From the NCBI GenBank assembly GCA_025994075.1, contig JAMQGV010000024.1, positions 186,001 through 250,000 of the forward strand: a DNA stretch of 64,000 bases, read 5' to 3'. The stretch comes from Vicinamibacteria bacterium. GTDB lineage: Bacteria > Acidobacteriota > Vicinamibacteria > Fen-336. The position numbers were made by a program, and so were the translations under genes. Shown here piece by piece: positions 33,805 through 42,329 of the stretch (within the stretch, counting starts at the first letter, position 1; the number at the start of each line of letters is the position of its first letter). The notes under the pieces were generated by a model, which worked only from the letters and a program-made list of their open reading frames with translations, did not search any database and had not been told where the DNA came from.

Positions 33805-34685
33805 CGGCCGCCTTCGCCGTAAAGGGGCTGCGCAAGCACTACCCCGACTTCGCCCTGCAGGACGTCGACCTGACCCTGCCGCAGGGCCAGGTGATGGGCC
33901 TCGTCGGCGTCAACGGCGCCGGCAAGACCACCCTGCTGCGCCTGCTCACCGGGCTCGCCGCGCCGGACGCGGGCTCGATCGAGGTCCTCGGCTGCCGCCT
34001 GCCGGACGAACAGGTCGCAGCCAAGCGCCAGCTCGGCTTCGCGTCCGAGGACATGCGGCTCTACCGCGGGCAGAGTCTCGACTGGCACATCGACCTCGTG
34101 CGCCGGATCTACCCCGAGTGGGACGACGCCTACGCCCGCGAGCTGATCGCCCGCTTCGACCTGAAGCCGGCGCAGGCGCTCGGCGGCTACTCGCACGGGC
34201 AGCGGGTCAAGGCCCTGCTGCTGCTGTGCCTGAGCCGCCGCCCGCGGCTGCTGCTGCTGGACGAGCCGACCACCGGCCTCGACCCGGTCGCCCGCGCCGA
34301 AGTGCTGGAGACGCTGTGCGACGTGCTGCGCGACGAAGGCCGCAGCGTGCTCTTCTCCTCGCACAACACCCACGACGTGGAGCGGCTCGCCGACAGCATC
34401 GGCTTCCTGCACCAGGGCCGCCTGGTCGCGCACGCCGACAAGGAGCGCTTCCTCGACAACTGGCGCCGGGTGCTGTGCCTGGGCGCCGCTCCCGGCGGCC
34501 TCGACGGCTGGCCGGAGCTCGTGCACGTGCGCGCGGCCGGCAGCCAGGTCGAGCTCAAGGTGCGCGCCTGGCGCGACGACCTGCCCCAGCGCCTGTCGGC
34601 CGCCGGCCTGACCGTGCAACGCGTCGACCCGATGCCGCTCGAGGACATCTTCGTGACCGCCGTGCGCGCTGGAGGTGCCGCGTGA
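33801..34685 (+). CDS. ABC transporter ATP-binding protein of the YtrA-linked system
   Basis: A 294-residue ATPase. Walker A is GVNGAGKT (36-43) and Walker B LLLLDEP (150-156), with SSHNTHDVERLAD after it. The signature motif is degenerate: YSHGQR (130-135) replaces LSGGQ, a change seen in several YtrB-like exporters. A C-terminal domain of about 70 residues follows. It pairs with the permease downstream and is repressed by the GntR protein. Family members respond to cell-wall antibiotics; the substrate here is unknown. Confidence 0.9.
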   Translation: MTAAFAVKGLRKHYPDFALQDVDLTLPQGQVMGLVGVNGAGKTTLLRLLTGLAAPDAGSIEVLGCRLPDEQVAAKRQLGFASEDMRLYRGQSLDWHIDLVRRIYPEWDDAYARELIARFDLKPAQALGGYSHGQRVKALLLLCLSRRPRLLLLDEPTTGLDPVARAEVLETLCDVLRDEGRSVLFSSHNTHDVERLADSIGFLHQGRLVAHADKERFLDNWRRVLCLGAAPGGLDGWPELVHVRAAGSQVELKVRAWRDDLPQRLSAAGLTVQRVDPMPLEDIFVTAVRAGGAA

Positions 34686-35365
34686 ACTTCGGCCTCAACG
34701 TCCCCGTGATCCGGCTGCTGATCGTCAAGGACTGGCAGCTCTTCCAGAAGCAGCTCGCGGCCTACGTGCTGGCGGGCTTCGCCGCGCTGACCCTGCTCGG
34801 GCTGGCGAAGCCGTGGGCGTTCTACCTTGGTTCCCTGGCGCTGATCGTCGTGCTGGTCGCCGCCGCCTGCTTCGCCATCGCCACCTCGCTGCTCGTCGAG
34901 CGCAAGGAGCAGACGCTGGCCTTCGTGATGAGCCTGCCGGTGTCGCCGCTCGACTTCACGGCAGCCAAGCTGCTCGGCAACCTGCTGACCTTCGGCGTGC
35001 CGTTCGCCGTCCTGCTGCTGGGAACGCTGGTGGTGATCCTGACCACCCCGCTGCCCGACGGCCTGGTGATCCTGGCGCTGCTCCTGTTCGGGCACGTCCT
35101 GCTCGCCTACAGCGTGTCGCTCGCGGTCGCGATGCAGGTCGAGTCGGAGGGCTGGAACACGTTCGCCATGATCGGGAGCATGGTCCTGATCAACCCGTTC
35201 CTGATGGCGATCGGGCAGATCGAGGCCATCCAGGGCCCGCTGCGCGGGGACGCGATCGCCTGGAGCCTGCCGGCCGCGCTGATCCTCGCCGGCCAGTTGC
35301 TGGTGAGCGCCGCGGCGCTTGCCGGCACGGCGTGGTGGCAGGGACGCAAGGCCGCCTTCTACTGA
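34682..35365 (+). CDS. ABC-2-type transporter permease
   Basis: A 227-residue membrane protein from GTG 34682, overlapping the ATPase stop as GTGA. About six membrane helices are visible, with short loops (LIVKDWQLFQKQLAAYVLAGF, LLVERKEQTLAFVMSLPVSPLDF in pieces). The segment RKEQTLAFVMSLPVSPLDFTAAK is the coupling region typical of ABC-2 exporters. It forms the membrane half of the YtrA-linked transporter. The acyltransferase gene starts one base after its stop, so four genes are probably one operon. Confidence 0.85.
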   Translation: MNFGLNVPVIRLLIVKDWQLFQKQLAAYVLAGFAALTLLGLAKPWAFYLGSLALIVVLVAAACFAIATSLLVERKEQTLAFVMSLPVSPLDFTAAKLLGNLLTFGVPFAVLLLGTLVVILTTPLPDGLVILALLLFGHVLLAYSVSLAVAMQVESEGWNTFAMIGSMVLINPFLMAIGQIEAIQGPLRGDAIAWSLPAALILAGQLLVSAAALAGTAWWQGRKAAFY

Positions 35366-35366
35366 C

Positions 35367-36515
35367 GTGACGCCGCCGCGCCCGGCCGCGCCTGCCGCGT
35401 CCTTCGACGCGGGGCCCGCGGTCCGCATCCACGCGCTCGACCACCTGCGCGCGCTGGCGATGCTCGCCGGCGTCCTGTTCCACGCGGCTCTCGCCTACAG
35501 CCCGCTGCTCGGCTCGTACTGGCCCGCGGCCGATCGCGAGAACTGGTGGGGCGTGGACGCGCTCGCCTGGCTGCTGCACCTCGTGCGCATGCCGCTGTTC
35601 TTCCTGGTCGCGGGGTACTTCACCGCCTCCCTGCTGGAGCGCCGCGGCATGAGCGGACTCGCGCGCCAGCGGGCGCGCCGCATCCTCGTTCCTTTCGTCG
35701 TGGCCTGGCCGCTGGTCGACGGCAGCCTCGCGCTCGCCACGGAGTGGGCGGCCGCCGCCGTCGCCCATCCTTCGCCGATGCTCCGCCTGATCCGCGACTG
35801 GCTGGCGCAGCCGGACCCGCCGTCGCTGCCCCCGCGCACCGGCCACCTGTGGTTCCTCTATTACCTGCTGCTGTTCAGCGTGCTGCTGTGGGCGCTTCGC
35901 ACGCTGGGCTGGGGCGCCCGGCTGGAGCGGTGGATGGAGAAGGGGCCGCAGCACCTGGCCTGGGCCCTGCCGCTCCTGCTGTGGCCGGGCTTCATGGCGA
36001 CCGGGTCGCCGCACCCCGCGCCGGAGAGCCTGCTGCCGGAGGCGTGGGCGCTCGCGGTGTTCGGGCCGTTCTTCGCACTCGGCCTCGGGCTCCACGGCCG
36101 GCTGGAGTGGCTGGCGCCGCTGCAGCGCTGGCTGGCGCCGGGCGGGCTCCTCTGCCTGGGTCTCTACGCCCTCCTCGCGGACCACTGGACGACCGGCGCC
36201 ACGGTCGCCCGCACCGCCTGGGCGCCCGCCCTGCTCGAGGCCCTGATCGCCGCCTGGGGCACGCTCGTCGTGCTGCTGGTCGGCCTGCGCTTCCTGGCGC
36301 AGCCGAGCCCGGTCCTGCGCTACCTCTCGGCCAGCGCCTACTGGACCTACCTGGTCCACCTGCCGCTGCTGTTCGCGTTGCAGTACCCGCTGATGGATCT
36401 CGCCTGGCCGTGGCCGCTCAAGTTCGCGGCGGCGGTGGCGGCCACGACCACCCTCTGCCTGCTGAGCTTCGAGCTGCTGGTGCGCCGGACCCCGCTGCAG
36501 CGCTTCGTGGGCTGA
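35367..36515 (+). CDS. Acyltransferase 3 family membrane protein
   Basis: A 382-residue integral membrane protein from GTG 35367. The family pattern is clear: HALDHLRALAMLAGVLFHAAL at the start with its catalytic-type His, FFLVAGYFTASLLERRG, RRILVPFVVAWPL, and GHLWFLYYLLLFSVLL. About ten helices are predicted. Members transfer acyl groups to sugars, peptidoglycan or other envelope acceptors. It follows the ABC transporter by one base and may modify or protect the same target; the acceptor is unknown. Confidence 0.88.
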   Translation: MTPPRPAAPAASFDAGPAVRIHALDHLRALAMLAGVLFHAALAYSPLLGSYWPAADRENWWGVDALAWLLHLVRMPLFFLVAGYFTASLLERRGMSGLARQRARRILVPFVVAWPLVDGSLALATEWAAAAVAHPSPMLRLIRDWLAQPDPPSLPPRTGHLWFLYYLLLFSVLLWALRTLGWGARLERWMEKGPQHLAWALPLLLWPGFMATGSPHPAPESLLPEAWALAVFGPFFALGLGLHGRLEWLAPLQRWLAPGGLLCLGLYALLADHWTTGATVARTAWAPALLEALIAAWGTLVVLLVGLRFLAQPSPVLRYLSASAYWTYLVHLPLLFALQYPLMDLAWPWPLKFAAAVAATTTLCLLSFELLVRRTPLQRFVG

Positions 36516-36561
36516 TCCGCGGGCCGGTGCGCTCCGCGCACCCGCGGTATGCTGATCCGCC

Positions 36562-37656
36562 ATGAGCCCCCGACGCGCGCTGCGGCCGCTGCTGTGGGTG
36601 CTGGGCGTCGTCACCGTGCTGGCGTTGCTGGTGTTCCGGCACTTCCTGCTGGAGGTCACGGTGGCCGCCGCGGTCGCGATCTTCCTGGCACCCGTGCAGA
36701 AGCGGCTGACGCGGCTGCTGCGCGGGCGCTACGCGCTGGCTGCCGGCGTGCTGACCCTCGGCACCGCGCTGATGATCGTGTTCCCGATCGCGGCGGCCGC
36801 CACGTTGCTCGCTCGCCAGGGGCTCGCCTTCGCCGACGAACTGCGGCCCTACCTGCAGCCGGCCGCGCTCGAAGTGATGTGGCGCCAGACGCTGCCGGAA
36901 CGGGCGCCGTTCCTGCGGGCGTTCATCGACTTCGAAGGCCCGCTGCCGGAACTGCTCGCGCGCGACGCCGAGCAGGTGCTGTCGATGACCCGCCAGACGC
37001 TGCAGGCCGGCCTCGCCGGCCTCGGCGGCGCCGCCTACGAGCTGCTGCTGTTCGTGCTGCTGCTGTTCTTCCTGCTGCGCGACGGGCCGCGGCTCAAGAA
37101 GGAGCTGCGCGCGATCTCGCCGCTGTCGGAGCGGCGCGAGAGCGAGATCCTCTCCCACCTCGCGCGCACGGTGCAGGCGGTGCTGCTGGCGATGCTGGTG
37201 GTGCCGCTGGTGCAGGGGCTGGTGGCGCTGCCCGGCTTCTGGTTCTTCGGCGTGCCCAAGCCGCTGCTGTGGAGCGTGTTCGTCGTGCTCGCGGCGCTCG
37301 TGCCGCTGCTCGGATCCCCGCTCGGCTGGGTGCCGGCGGTCGCCTGGCTGTTCCTGCACGGCGAGACCTGGCAGTGGGTGGGGCTCCTGTGCTGGGGGCT
37401 GTTCGGGATCAGCGGCATCGACAACGTCGTCAAGCCGCTGCTGCTGCGCGGCTCGGCCGACATCCACCCGCTGCTCGGCTTCCTCTCGATCCTCGGCGGC
37501 GTGCTGTCGTTCGGGCCGCTCGGCGTGATGGTCGGCCCCGTGTTCCTCTCGCTGATGCTCTCGGCGGTCCGCATCTACCGCCTCGACGTGCTGCGCGAAC
37601 AGGAGGAGGCGGCGGCGAGCGCGGCCCCCCCGGGCGGCGATACACTGGTCGCCTGA
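36562..37656 (+). CDS. AI-2E-family transporter (PerM/TqsA-type)
   Basis: A 364-residue membrane protein with paired helices at both ends and a soluble central segment. Conserved sections are LEVTVAAAVAIFLAPVQKRL, LLLFVLLLFFLLRDGPRLKK and the C-terminal PLLGSPLGWVPA and GLFGISGIDNVVKPLLLRG, which match the family. Members export varied solutes, and the AI-2 role applies to few of them. A strong hairpin follows it, separating it from the GT81 gene. Confidence 0.9.
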   Translation: MSPRRALRPLLWVLGVVTVLALLVFRHFLLEVTVAAAVAIFLAPVQKRLTRLLRGRYALAAGVLTLGTALMIVFPIAAAATLLARQGLAFADELRPYLQPAALEVMWRQTLPERAPFLRAFIDFEGPLPELLARDAEQVLSMTRQTLQAGLAGLGGAAYELLLFVLLLFFLLRDGPRLKKELRAISPLSERRESEILSHLARTVQAVLLAMLVVPLVQGLVALPGFWFFGVPKPLLWSVFVVLAALVPLLGSPLGWVPAVAWLFLHGETWQWVGLLCWGLFGISGIDNVVKPLLLRGSADIHPLLGFLSILGGVLSFGPLGVMVGPVFLSLMLSAVRIYRLDVLREQEEAAASAAPPGGDTLVA

Positions 37657-37685
37657 TGCGAGCGCGCTGCCCGACCCGGCCCCGG

Positions 37686-37714
37686 CGCTCCCGGCCCTCA
37701 CGTGGCCGGGAGCG
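37686..37714 (+). terminator. Hairpin, probable terminator after the AI-2E-family gene
   Basis: A perfect 11-base stem (37686-37696 with 37704-37714) closes a seven-base CTCACGT loop, 30 bases after the transporter stop. The trailing sequence is GAAACGCGCGCCCTTCT, without a uniform T-run, so efficiency is uncertain. It could equally be a stem in the leader of the next gene. Confidence 0.5.
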
Positions 37715-37820
37715 GAAACGCGCGCCCTTCTAGACGCCTCCGTTCCGCCCCCGGCCCCGGACGCGGCACCCGGCTCGCCGCGCCCGGACCTGCATTGGCC
37801 CAGCGAATGGAGATTCGAGC

Positions 37821-39032
37821 ATGAGCGACTTCCACCAGAGCGGACCGGTCACGGCGCTGCCCCGGCTCGTGGCCCGCCCCATCGAGGACCTCGAGGCGCA
37901 GATCCGGCGCCTGGTCCCGCGCTTTCCCGTCGCGCTGGTGATCCCGATGGTCCCCTCGGAGATGGACCGACCGGCGTTGTCGGGGATCCTGGCCGAGCTG
38001 TGCCACGTCGACTACCTCGACTCGCTCGTGATCTCGCTCAACCACGCGAGCGAGGCCGACTACCACCGCTGCCAGGAGTTCTTCGCGCCCTACAAGGGAC
38101 GCAAGGTGATCGTGTGGAGCGAGTCGCCGGCGGTGGCGGGGTTCCTCCAGGGCCTCGAGGAGGCCGGTCTCGACACCGGCAGCCCCGGCAAGGGCCGCGC
38201 CTGCTGGCTGGCGATGGGCGTGGTGCTGGCCGAAGAACGCGCCGAGTACCTCGCCTTCCAGGACGCCGACGTCGTCAACTTCTCGCGCGAGATGCTGGCG
38301 CGGCTGGTGCTGCCGACGATCGACCCCACGGTCGACTTCGACTTCGTCAAGGGCTACTACGCGCGCGTCTCCGACCGCCTCCACGGCCGCGTCACCCGGC
38401 TGCTGCTGTCGCCGCTGCTGGCGGCCTTCACCCGGCTGATGGGGCAGGAGCCGTACGTGCGCTACCTGGCCTCGTTCCGCTACGCGCTGTCGGGCGAGTT
38501 CGCGGTCAAGGCCGACCTCGCCCAGCGCATGCGCCTCGCCTGCGACTGGGGGCTCGAGATCGTCACCCTGTTCGAGGCGCTGCGCCACCGCGCGCCGTCG
38601 CGCATCGGCCAGGTCGAACTGGCCGAGCGCTACGACCACAAGCACCAGGAGCTGTCGATCGGCGACCCCAGCCGCGGACTGCACCGGATGGCGCGCGACG
38701 TCACCAAGCACCTGTTCCGGACGCTCGCCGCCAACGGCGTCAACCTCTCGGGCGGGCTGCTGCGCAGCCTGATCGCCGCCTACCAGCGCGAGGCCGAAGA
38801 CGCCGTGGCCGACTCGTACGCCGTCTCGATCATCAACGGGCTCGTCTTCGACCGCCACGCCGAGGAGCAGAACGTGCAGGTGTTCACCACCGCGCTGCGC
38901 GCCTCGGTCGACGAGTTCCTGCAGGACCCGCTGGGGGCGCCTCTCGTGCCCAACTGGGTCCGGGTCTGGGCGGGTGCCCCCGACGCGGGGGCGCATCTGC
39001 TGGCGGCGGTCGCGAAAGGAACTGCCGCATGA
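37821..39032 (+). CDS. GT81-type glucosyl/mannosyl-3-phosphoglycerate synthase
   Basis: A 403-residue GT-A glycosyltransferase. The order GKGRACWLAMG, FQDADVVNF (DxD at 148-150), DFVKGYYARV, RYALSGEFAVK and CDWGLEIVTLFEAL follows glucosyl-3-phosphoglycerate synthases (GpgS) and related mannosyl enzymes. It would join a sugar nucleotide to 3-phosphoglycerate in the cytoplasm. GGAG precedes the ATG. The next gene, overlapping as ATGA, is the matching HAD phosphatase. Glucosyl is favoured by resemblance to actinobacterial GpgS, but mannosyl cannot be excluded. Confidence 0.8.
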   Translation: MSDFHQSGPVTALPRLVARPIEDLEAQIRRLVPRFPVALVIPMVPSEMDRPALSGILAELCHVDYLDSLVISLNHASEADYHRCQEFFAPYKGRKVIVWSESPAVAGFLQGLEEAGLDTGSPGKGRACWLAMGVVLAEERAEYLAFQDADVVNFSREMLARLVLPTIDPTVDFDFVKGYYARVSDRLHGRVTRLLLSPLLAAFTRLMGQEPYVRYLASFRYALSGEFAVKADLAQRMRLACDWGLEIVTLFEALRHRAPSRIGQVELAERYDHKHQELSIGDPSRGLHRMARDVTKHLFRTLAANGVNLSGGLLRSLIAAYQREAEDAVADSYAVSIINGLVFDRHAEEQNVQVFTTALRASVDEFLQDPLGAPLVPNWVRVWAGAPDAGAHLLAAVAKGTAA

Positions 39033-39883
39033 GCGCTCCGCGCCCACTGCTGGTCGCCACCGACCTCGACGCCACGCTGCTCGACCACCACGACTACTCC
39101 TGGGCCCCGGCCCGCGAGGCGCTCGAGGCGCTGCGCAGCGCCTCCGCCCACCTGTGCCTGGTCAGCTCCAAGACGCGGGCCGAGATGGAGAAGCTCGCCG
39201 CCGAGCTGCCGCTGCCGACCTCGTGGATCGTCGAGAACGGCTCGGCGCTGGTGGTGCCCGAGGAGAAGCTGCTGCCGCGCCGCCGCCCGCGCAAGCCGGG
39301 ACCACGCCTGGTCGAACTCGGTCCGAAGCGGTCGCGGCTCGCGGGCGCCCTGCCGAAACTGGCCCACGCCACCGGCCTGCGCCTGGAGTCGCTGGTCGCG
39401 CTCGGTCCCGAGCGGGTCGCGGAGCTGTCCGGCCTCTCGCTCGACGGCGCACGACTCGCCCTGCAGCGCGAGTACTCCGAGCCGTTCCGCATCGTCGACG
39501 CCGCCGGCCTCGATCCCGACTCGATCACCACGAAGCTCCAGGCGGCGGCCGACGCTCTGTCGCTGCGGGTGTCGCGCGGCGGTCGCTTCCACCACCTGAC
39601 CGGCGTCGTCGACAAGGGCCTGGCGCTCGCGCGGCTGATCGACCTGGTGGCGACGCCCAAGGCGACGCCGCACGTCGTGGCGCTGGGCGACGCCCAGAAC
39701 GACCTGCTGCTGCTGCAGTCGGCCGAGCGAGCGATCGTCGTGCCGCGGCCCGACGGGTCGCTGGAGCCGCTGCTGGCGGCGCTGCCGCACGCCGAGCGGG
39801 CGCCGGCGCCCGGGCCGGCGGGCTGGAACCAGGCGATCCTGGCCGTGCTGCGCGGCGAGCGGCTGCCTCCGGCGCGCGGCTAG
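39029..39883 (+). CDS. HAD-IIB phosphatase, mannosyl/glucosyl-3-phosphoglycerate phosphatase type
   Basis: A 284-residue HAD hydrolase. The catalytic motif is TDLDATLLD with nucleophile Asp12 and acid Asp14, carrying Ala where most HAD enzymes have Gly. Motif II is LVSSKTRAEM, and motifs III/IV are DKGLAL and LGDAQNDLLLL. SSKTRAEME is characteristic of the mannosyl-3-phosphoglycerate phosphatase family. It would dephosphorylate the GT81 product to glucosylglycerate or mannosylglycerate, a compatible solute. The overlap with the synthase supports coordinated synthesis. Confidence 0.83.
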   Translation: MSAPRPLLVATDLDATLLDHHDYSWAPAREALEALRSASAHLCLVSSKTRAEMEKLAAELPLPTSWIVENGSALVVPEEKLLPRRRPRKPGPRLVELGPKRSRLAGALPKLAHATGLRLESLVALGPERVAELSGLSLDGARLALQREYSEPFRIVDAAGLDPDSITTKLQAAADALSLRVSRGGRFHHLTGVVDKGLALARLIDLVATPKATPHVVALGDAQNDLLLLQSAERAIVVPRPDGSLEPLLAALPHAERAPAPGPAGWNQAILAVLRGERLPPARG

Positions 39884-39888
39884 CAGGT

Positions 39889-41223
39889 CTACCGGGCCGC
39901 GGCGCCCACCTCGCCCGCGCGCTCCAGCGCGCGCCGGAACAGCACCGGACCGACCACCTCGTGCACGCAGACGAGTCCGATCACCAGCGCCTGGAGCCGC
40001 GGGCCCCAGGTCGGGAACTCGGCGGCGACGATCGTCGCCAGTCCGAGCGTGACGCCCGCCTGCGAGACGAGCCCGCGCCAGGCCTCGCCGCCCACCGTCG
40101 GGGGCAACCGGCCCCAGCGCGTGCCGAGCCGCCCGCCCTGCCACACGGCCGCCGCCCGCGCCGCCGCCAGCGCGGCCACGAACGGCGCCAGCGCCAGCAG
40201 CGCGTCGAGGTGGAGGCTGGCGCCGGCGGCTGCGAAGAACACGACCAGCACGGGCAGCGACCCGCGCTCGACCGCCGTGCGCAGGCGGGCCCCCAGCGTC
40301 GGCACCACGTTCTGGAGCAACAGGCCGGCCGCCAGCGCGGCCAGCAGCGGCTCGAAGTGGAAGCGGGCACCGAGCACCGCGATGGCAGCGCAGACCGCGA
40401 GCAGTGCGAGCGTCAGCTCGCGGCCCACGAAGCGGACGTAGAGCGCGAATGCCGCGCCGACCAGGCTTCCGAACGCGAACGAGCCGAAGATCTCCCAGCC
40501 GACGAGCGGGCCGACGCCGACGTCCCCTTCCGCGCCCCCGGTCACCGTGCGGACGAGCTGCATCGCCAGCGTGAAGCCGACGATCAGCACCAGGTCGGCG
40601 AGCACCACGACGGCCAGCACGGTCTCCGACAACGGCCCCCGCGCCCGGCTCTCGGCGATCACCGCGACGGTCACCGTCGGAGAGAAGCTGACGACCACGA
40701 ACGTCGCCAGAAAGGCGAGAGCGAAACGGAGCACGCCGGTGGCCTCCGGAGCCACGGGCAACCACGGCCAGATCGCCCAGAGCAGCAGCCCCACGGCGGC
40801 CAGCGGAACACCGAGGGCCCCGGCCCCGAAGCGGGCCAGCCCACCGAGCCGCGGCGCGATGTCGCGGGCGTCGATCTCGAGCCCGGCCACGAACGCGATC
40901 AGTGCGACGGCCAGCCCGTTGACGAGCTGCAGTTGCCGGGCCATGTCTTCGCTGACGAGATCCGCTGCGTAGGGCCCGCAGGCGAGGCCGAACAGCAGGT
41001 AGCCCGTGACGCGGGGCAGGCCCGCCCGTTCGGAGAGGGCGCCCACGAGCGTGGCGCCGAGCAGGGTCAGGCCCAAGGCGAAGGCGGCGGCGGCGCCCGC
41101 GGCCGGGGCGACGCCAGCCGCCGCACCGTAGCTGCGGGCCCAGGCCGCGAGGCCCAGCGCGATCAGCAGCGCGACGCCGCGGCGGGTCAGGCCGCCTTGG
41201 AAGGCTCGGGTGCCGTCAGCCAT
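39889..41223 (-). CDS. CPA2-type cation/proton antiporter
   Basis: A 444-residue membrane protein with about 12 helices: LTLLGATLVGALSERAGLPRVTGYLLFGL is the family entry motif, and FVAGLEIDARDI and SFSPTVTVAVIAESRA carry ion-site residues. No cytoplasmic regulatory domain is attached. ATG 41223 overlaps the preceding antiporter gene by 37 bases; a CTG at 41190, directly overlapping the upstream TGA as CTGA and after AAGGCGG, is a possible alternative. It is the last gene of the leftward run, five bases from the convergent phosphatase gene. Confidence 0.82.
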   Translation of the reverse strand: MADGTRAFQGGLTRRGVALLIALGLAAWARSYGAAAGVAPAAGAAAAFALGLTLLGATLVGALSERAGLPRVTGYLLFGLACGPYAADLVSEDMARQLQLVNGLAVALIAFVAGLEIDARDIAPRLGGLARFGAGALGVPLAAVGLLLWAIWPWLPVAPEATGVLRFALAFLATFVVVSFSPTVTVAVIAESRARGPLSETVLAVVVLADLVLIVGFTLAMQLVRTVTGGAEGDVGVGPLVGWEIFGSFAFGSLVGAAFALYVRFVGRELTLALLAVCAAIAVLGARFHFEPLLAALAAGLLLQNVVPTLGARLRTAVERGSLPVLVVFFAAAGASLHLDALLALAPFVAALAAARAAAVWQGGRLGTRWGRLPPTVGGEAWRGLVSQAGVTLGLATIVAAEFPTWGPRLQALVIGLVCVHEVVGPVLFRRALERAGEVGAAAR

Positions 41224-42329
41224 GCGAGCGGCTCGGAGAAGGCGGCGCCGAGGGCGACGGCACCCGCCAGCAGGGCGGCATCGGCGTCCGGGCGGGCGCC
41301 ACGCACGGCCAGCGCAAAAGCGATCCCGATCACGCCCGGCGTCAGCAGCCCGGCGGCCAGCGCCGAGGGTCGACGCAGCCCCGCGACCGGCGCGGCGGCG
41401 TAGGCACCCAGCAGCTTGCCCGTGAGCCGGAAGAACGCGAAGGCGACGGCCAGTGCCAGCACCCGCGCATCGAGCGCGACGCCCGCGCCGGCCACGATCA
41501 GCAGCAGCACCACCAGCAGATGCTGGAACGGACCGAGGTCGCGGCGGGCGACAGCGTCGGCGGCGCCGGGTGCCAGCCGCCAGAACAGGCCCGCCGCCAG
41601 CCCCGCGAGCAGCGCCGACAGGCCCAGCGAGGCGGCGGCCCCGCCCAGCAGGGCGATCACGCCCAGCAGGAACACGGCACGCTCGGCGGCGTCGCGGGCG
41701 TGCTCGAGCAGCAACCAGCCGCACAGCGCGGCGCCGACGCCGAGCGCCGCAGTCAGGGCCAGGCCTTCGAGCGGCGGGATCTCGGGCCCGAGCACCGGCA
41801 GCAGCACGCCGCCCAGCACGATCGGCAGCGCGTCGTCGAGATCGGCGAGGCGCGACTCGCCCAGCAGTGCCGACGCCGCTGAAGGCGCCGCCGCGAGCCC
41901 CAGCACGAGCGCCGCAGAGCCGAGCTCCAGGCCGCGGAGCAGCTCCCACTCCGCGAGCAGATAACCCGTGGCCGCCGCGACCACGGCCATCGTCACCAGC
42001 GCCTCGAGCGAAGCGGCGACGAAGAGCCGCCGCTCGCCGGAGCGAGGCAGTAGTTCCAGGCCGGCAAACACGCCGAGCGCGGCGGCCGCGATGGCCACAG
42101 CCGTCTCCAGCCGCGCGAGCCCGTCGGCTCCGAGCACCCCGAGTCCGGCAGGGCCGGCCGCGAAGCCGAGCCCGACGAACACCGCCACCGGGGCGAGTGC
42201 GGGGTCGAGGCCCAGCGCGGCGCGCTGGCGCAGCGGCGCCGCCAGGCGGGAGAGCAGCGGGACCCGCCCGGTCTCGATCGCGGCGTCGATCGGATCGGGA
42301 CCCAGTTCGTCGAGGCCGTCGTGCTTCAC
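41187..42329 (-). CDS. Second CPA2-like antiporter protein, divergent
   Basis: A 380-residue membrane protein from GTG 42329, overlapping the PDZ gene stop as GTGA. About 11 helices are predicted, with pieces such as FAGLELLPRSGERRL, GLAAAPSAASALLGES and AGLLTPGVIGIAFALAV that mirror the order of antiporter repeats, but the ion-binding Asp pair of typical CPA proteins is hard to locate. The N-terminal 40 residues are soluble (DELGPDPIDAAIETGR). Two different half-conserved antiporters in tandem suggest a heteromeric exchanger; that is inference. Confidence 0.65.
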   Translation of the reverse strand: MKHDGLDELGPDPIDAAIETGRVPLLSRLAAPLRQRAALGLDPALAPVAVFVGLGFAAGPAGLGVLGADGLARLETAVAIAAAALGVFAGLELLPRSGERRLFVAASLEALVTMAVVAAATGYLLAEWELLRGLELGSAALVLGLAAAPSAASALLGESRLADLDDALPIVLGGVLLPVLGPEIPPLEGLALTAALGVGAALCGWLLLEHARDAAERAVFLLGVIALLGGAAASLGLSALLAGLAAGLFWRLAPGAADAVARRDLGPFQHLLVVLLLIVAGAGVALDARVLALAVAFAFFRLTGKLLGAYAAAPVAGLRRPSALAAGLLTPGVIGIAFALAVRGARPDADAALLAGAVALGAAFSEPLAWLTAPEPSKAA

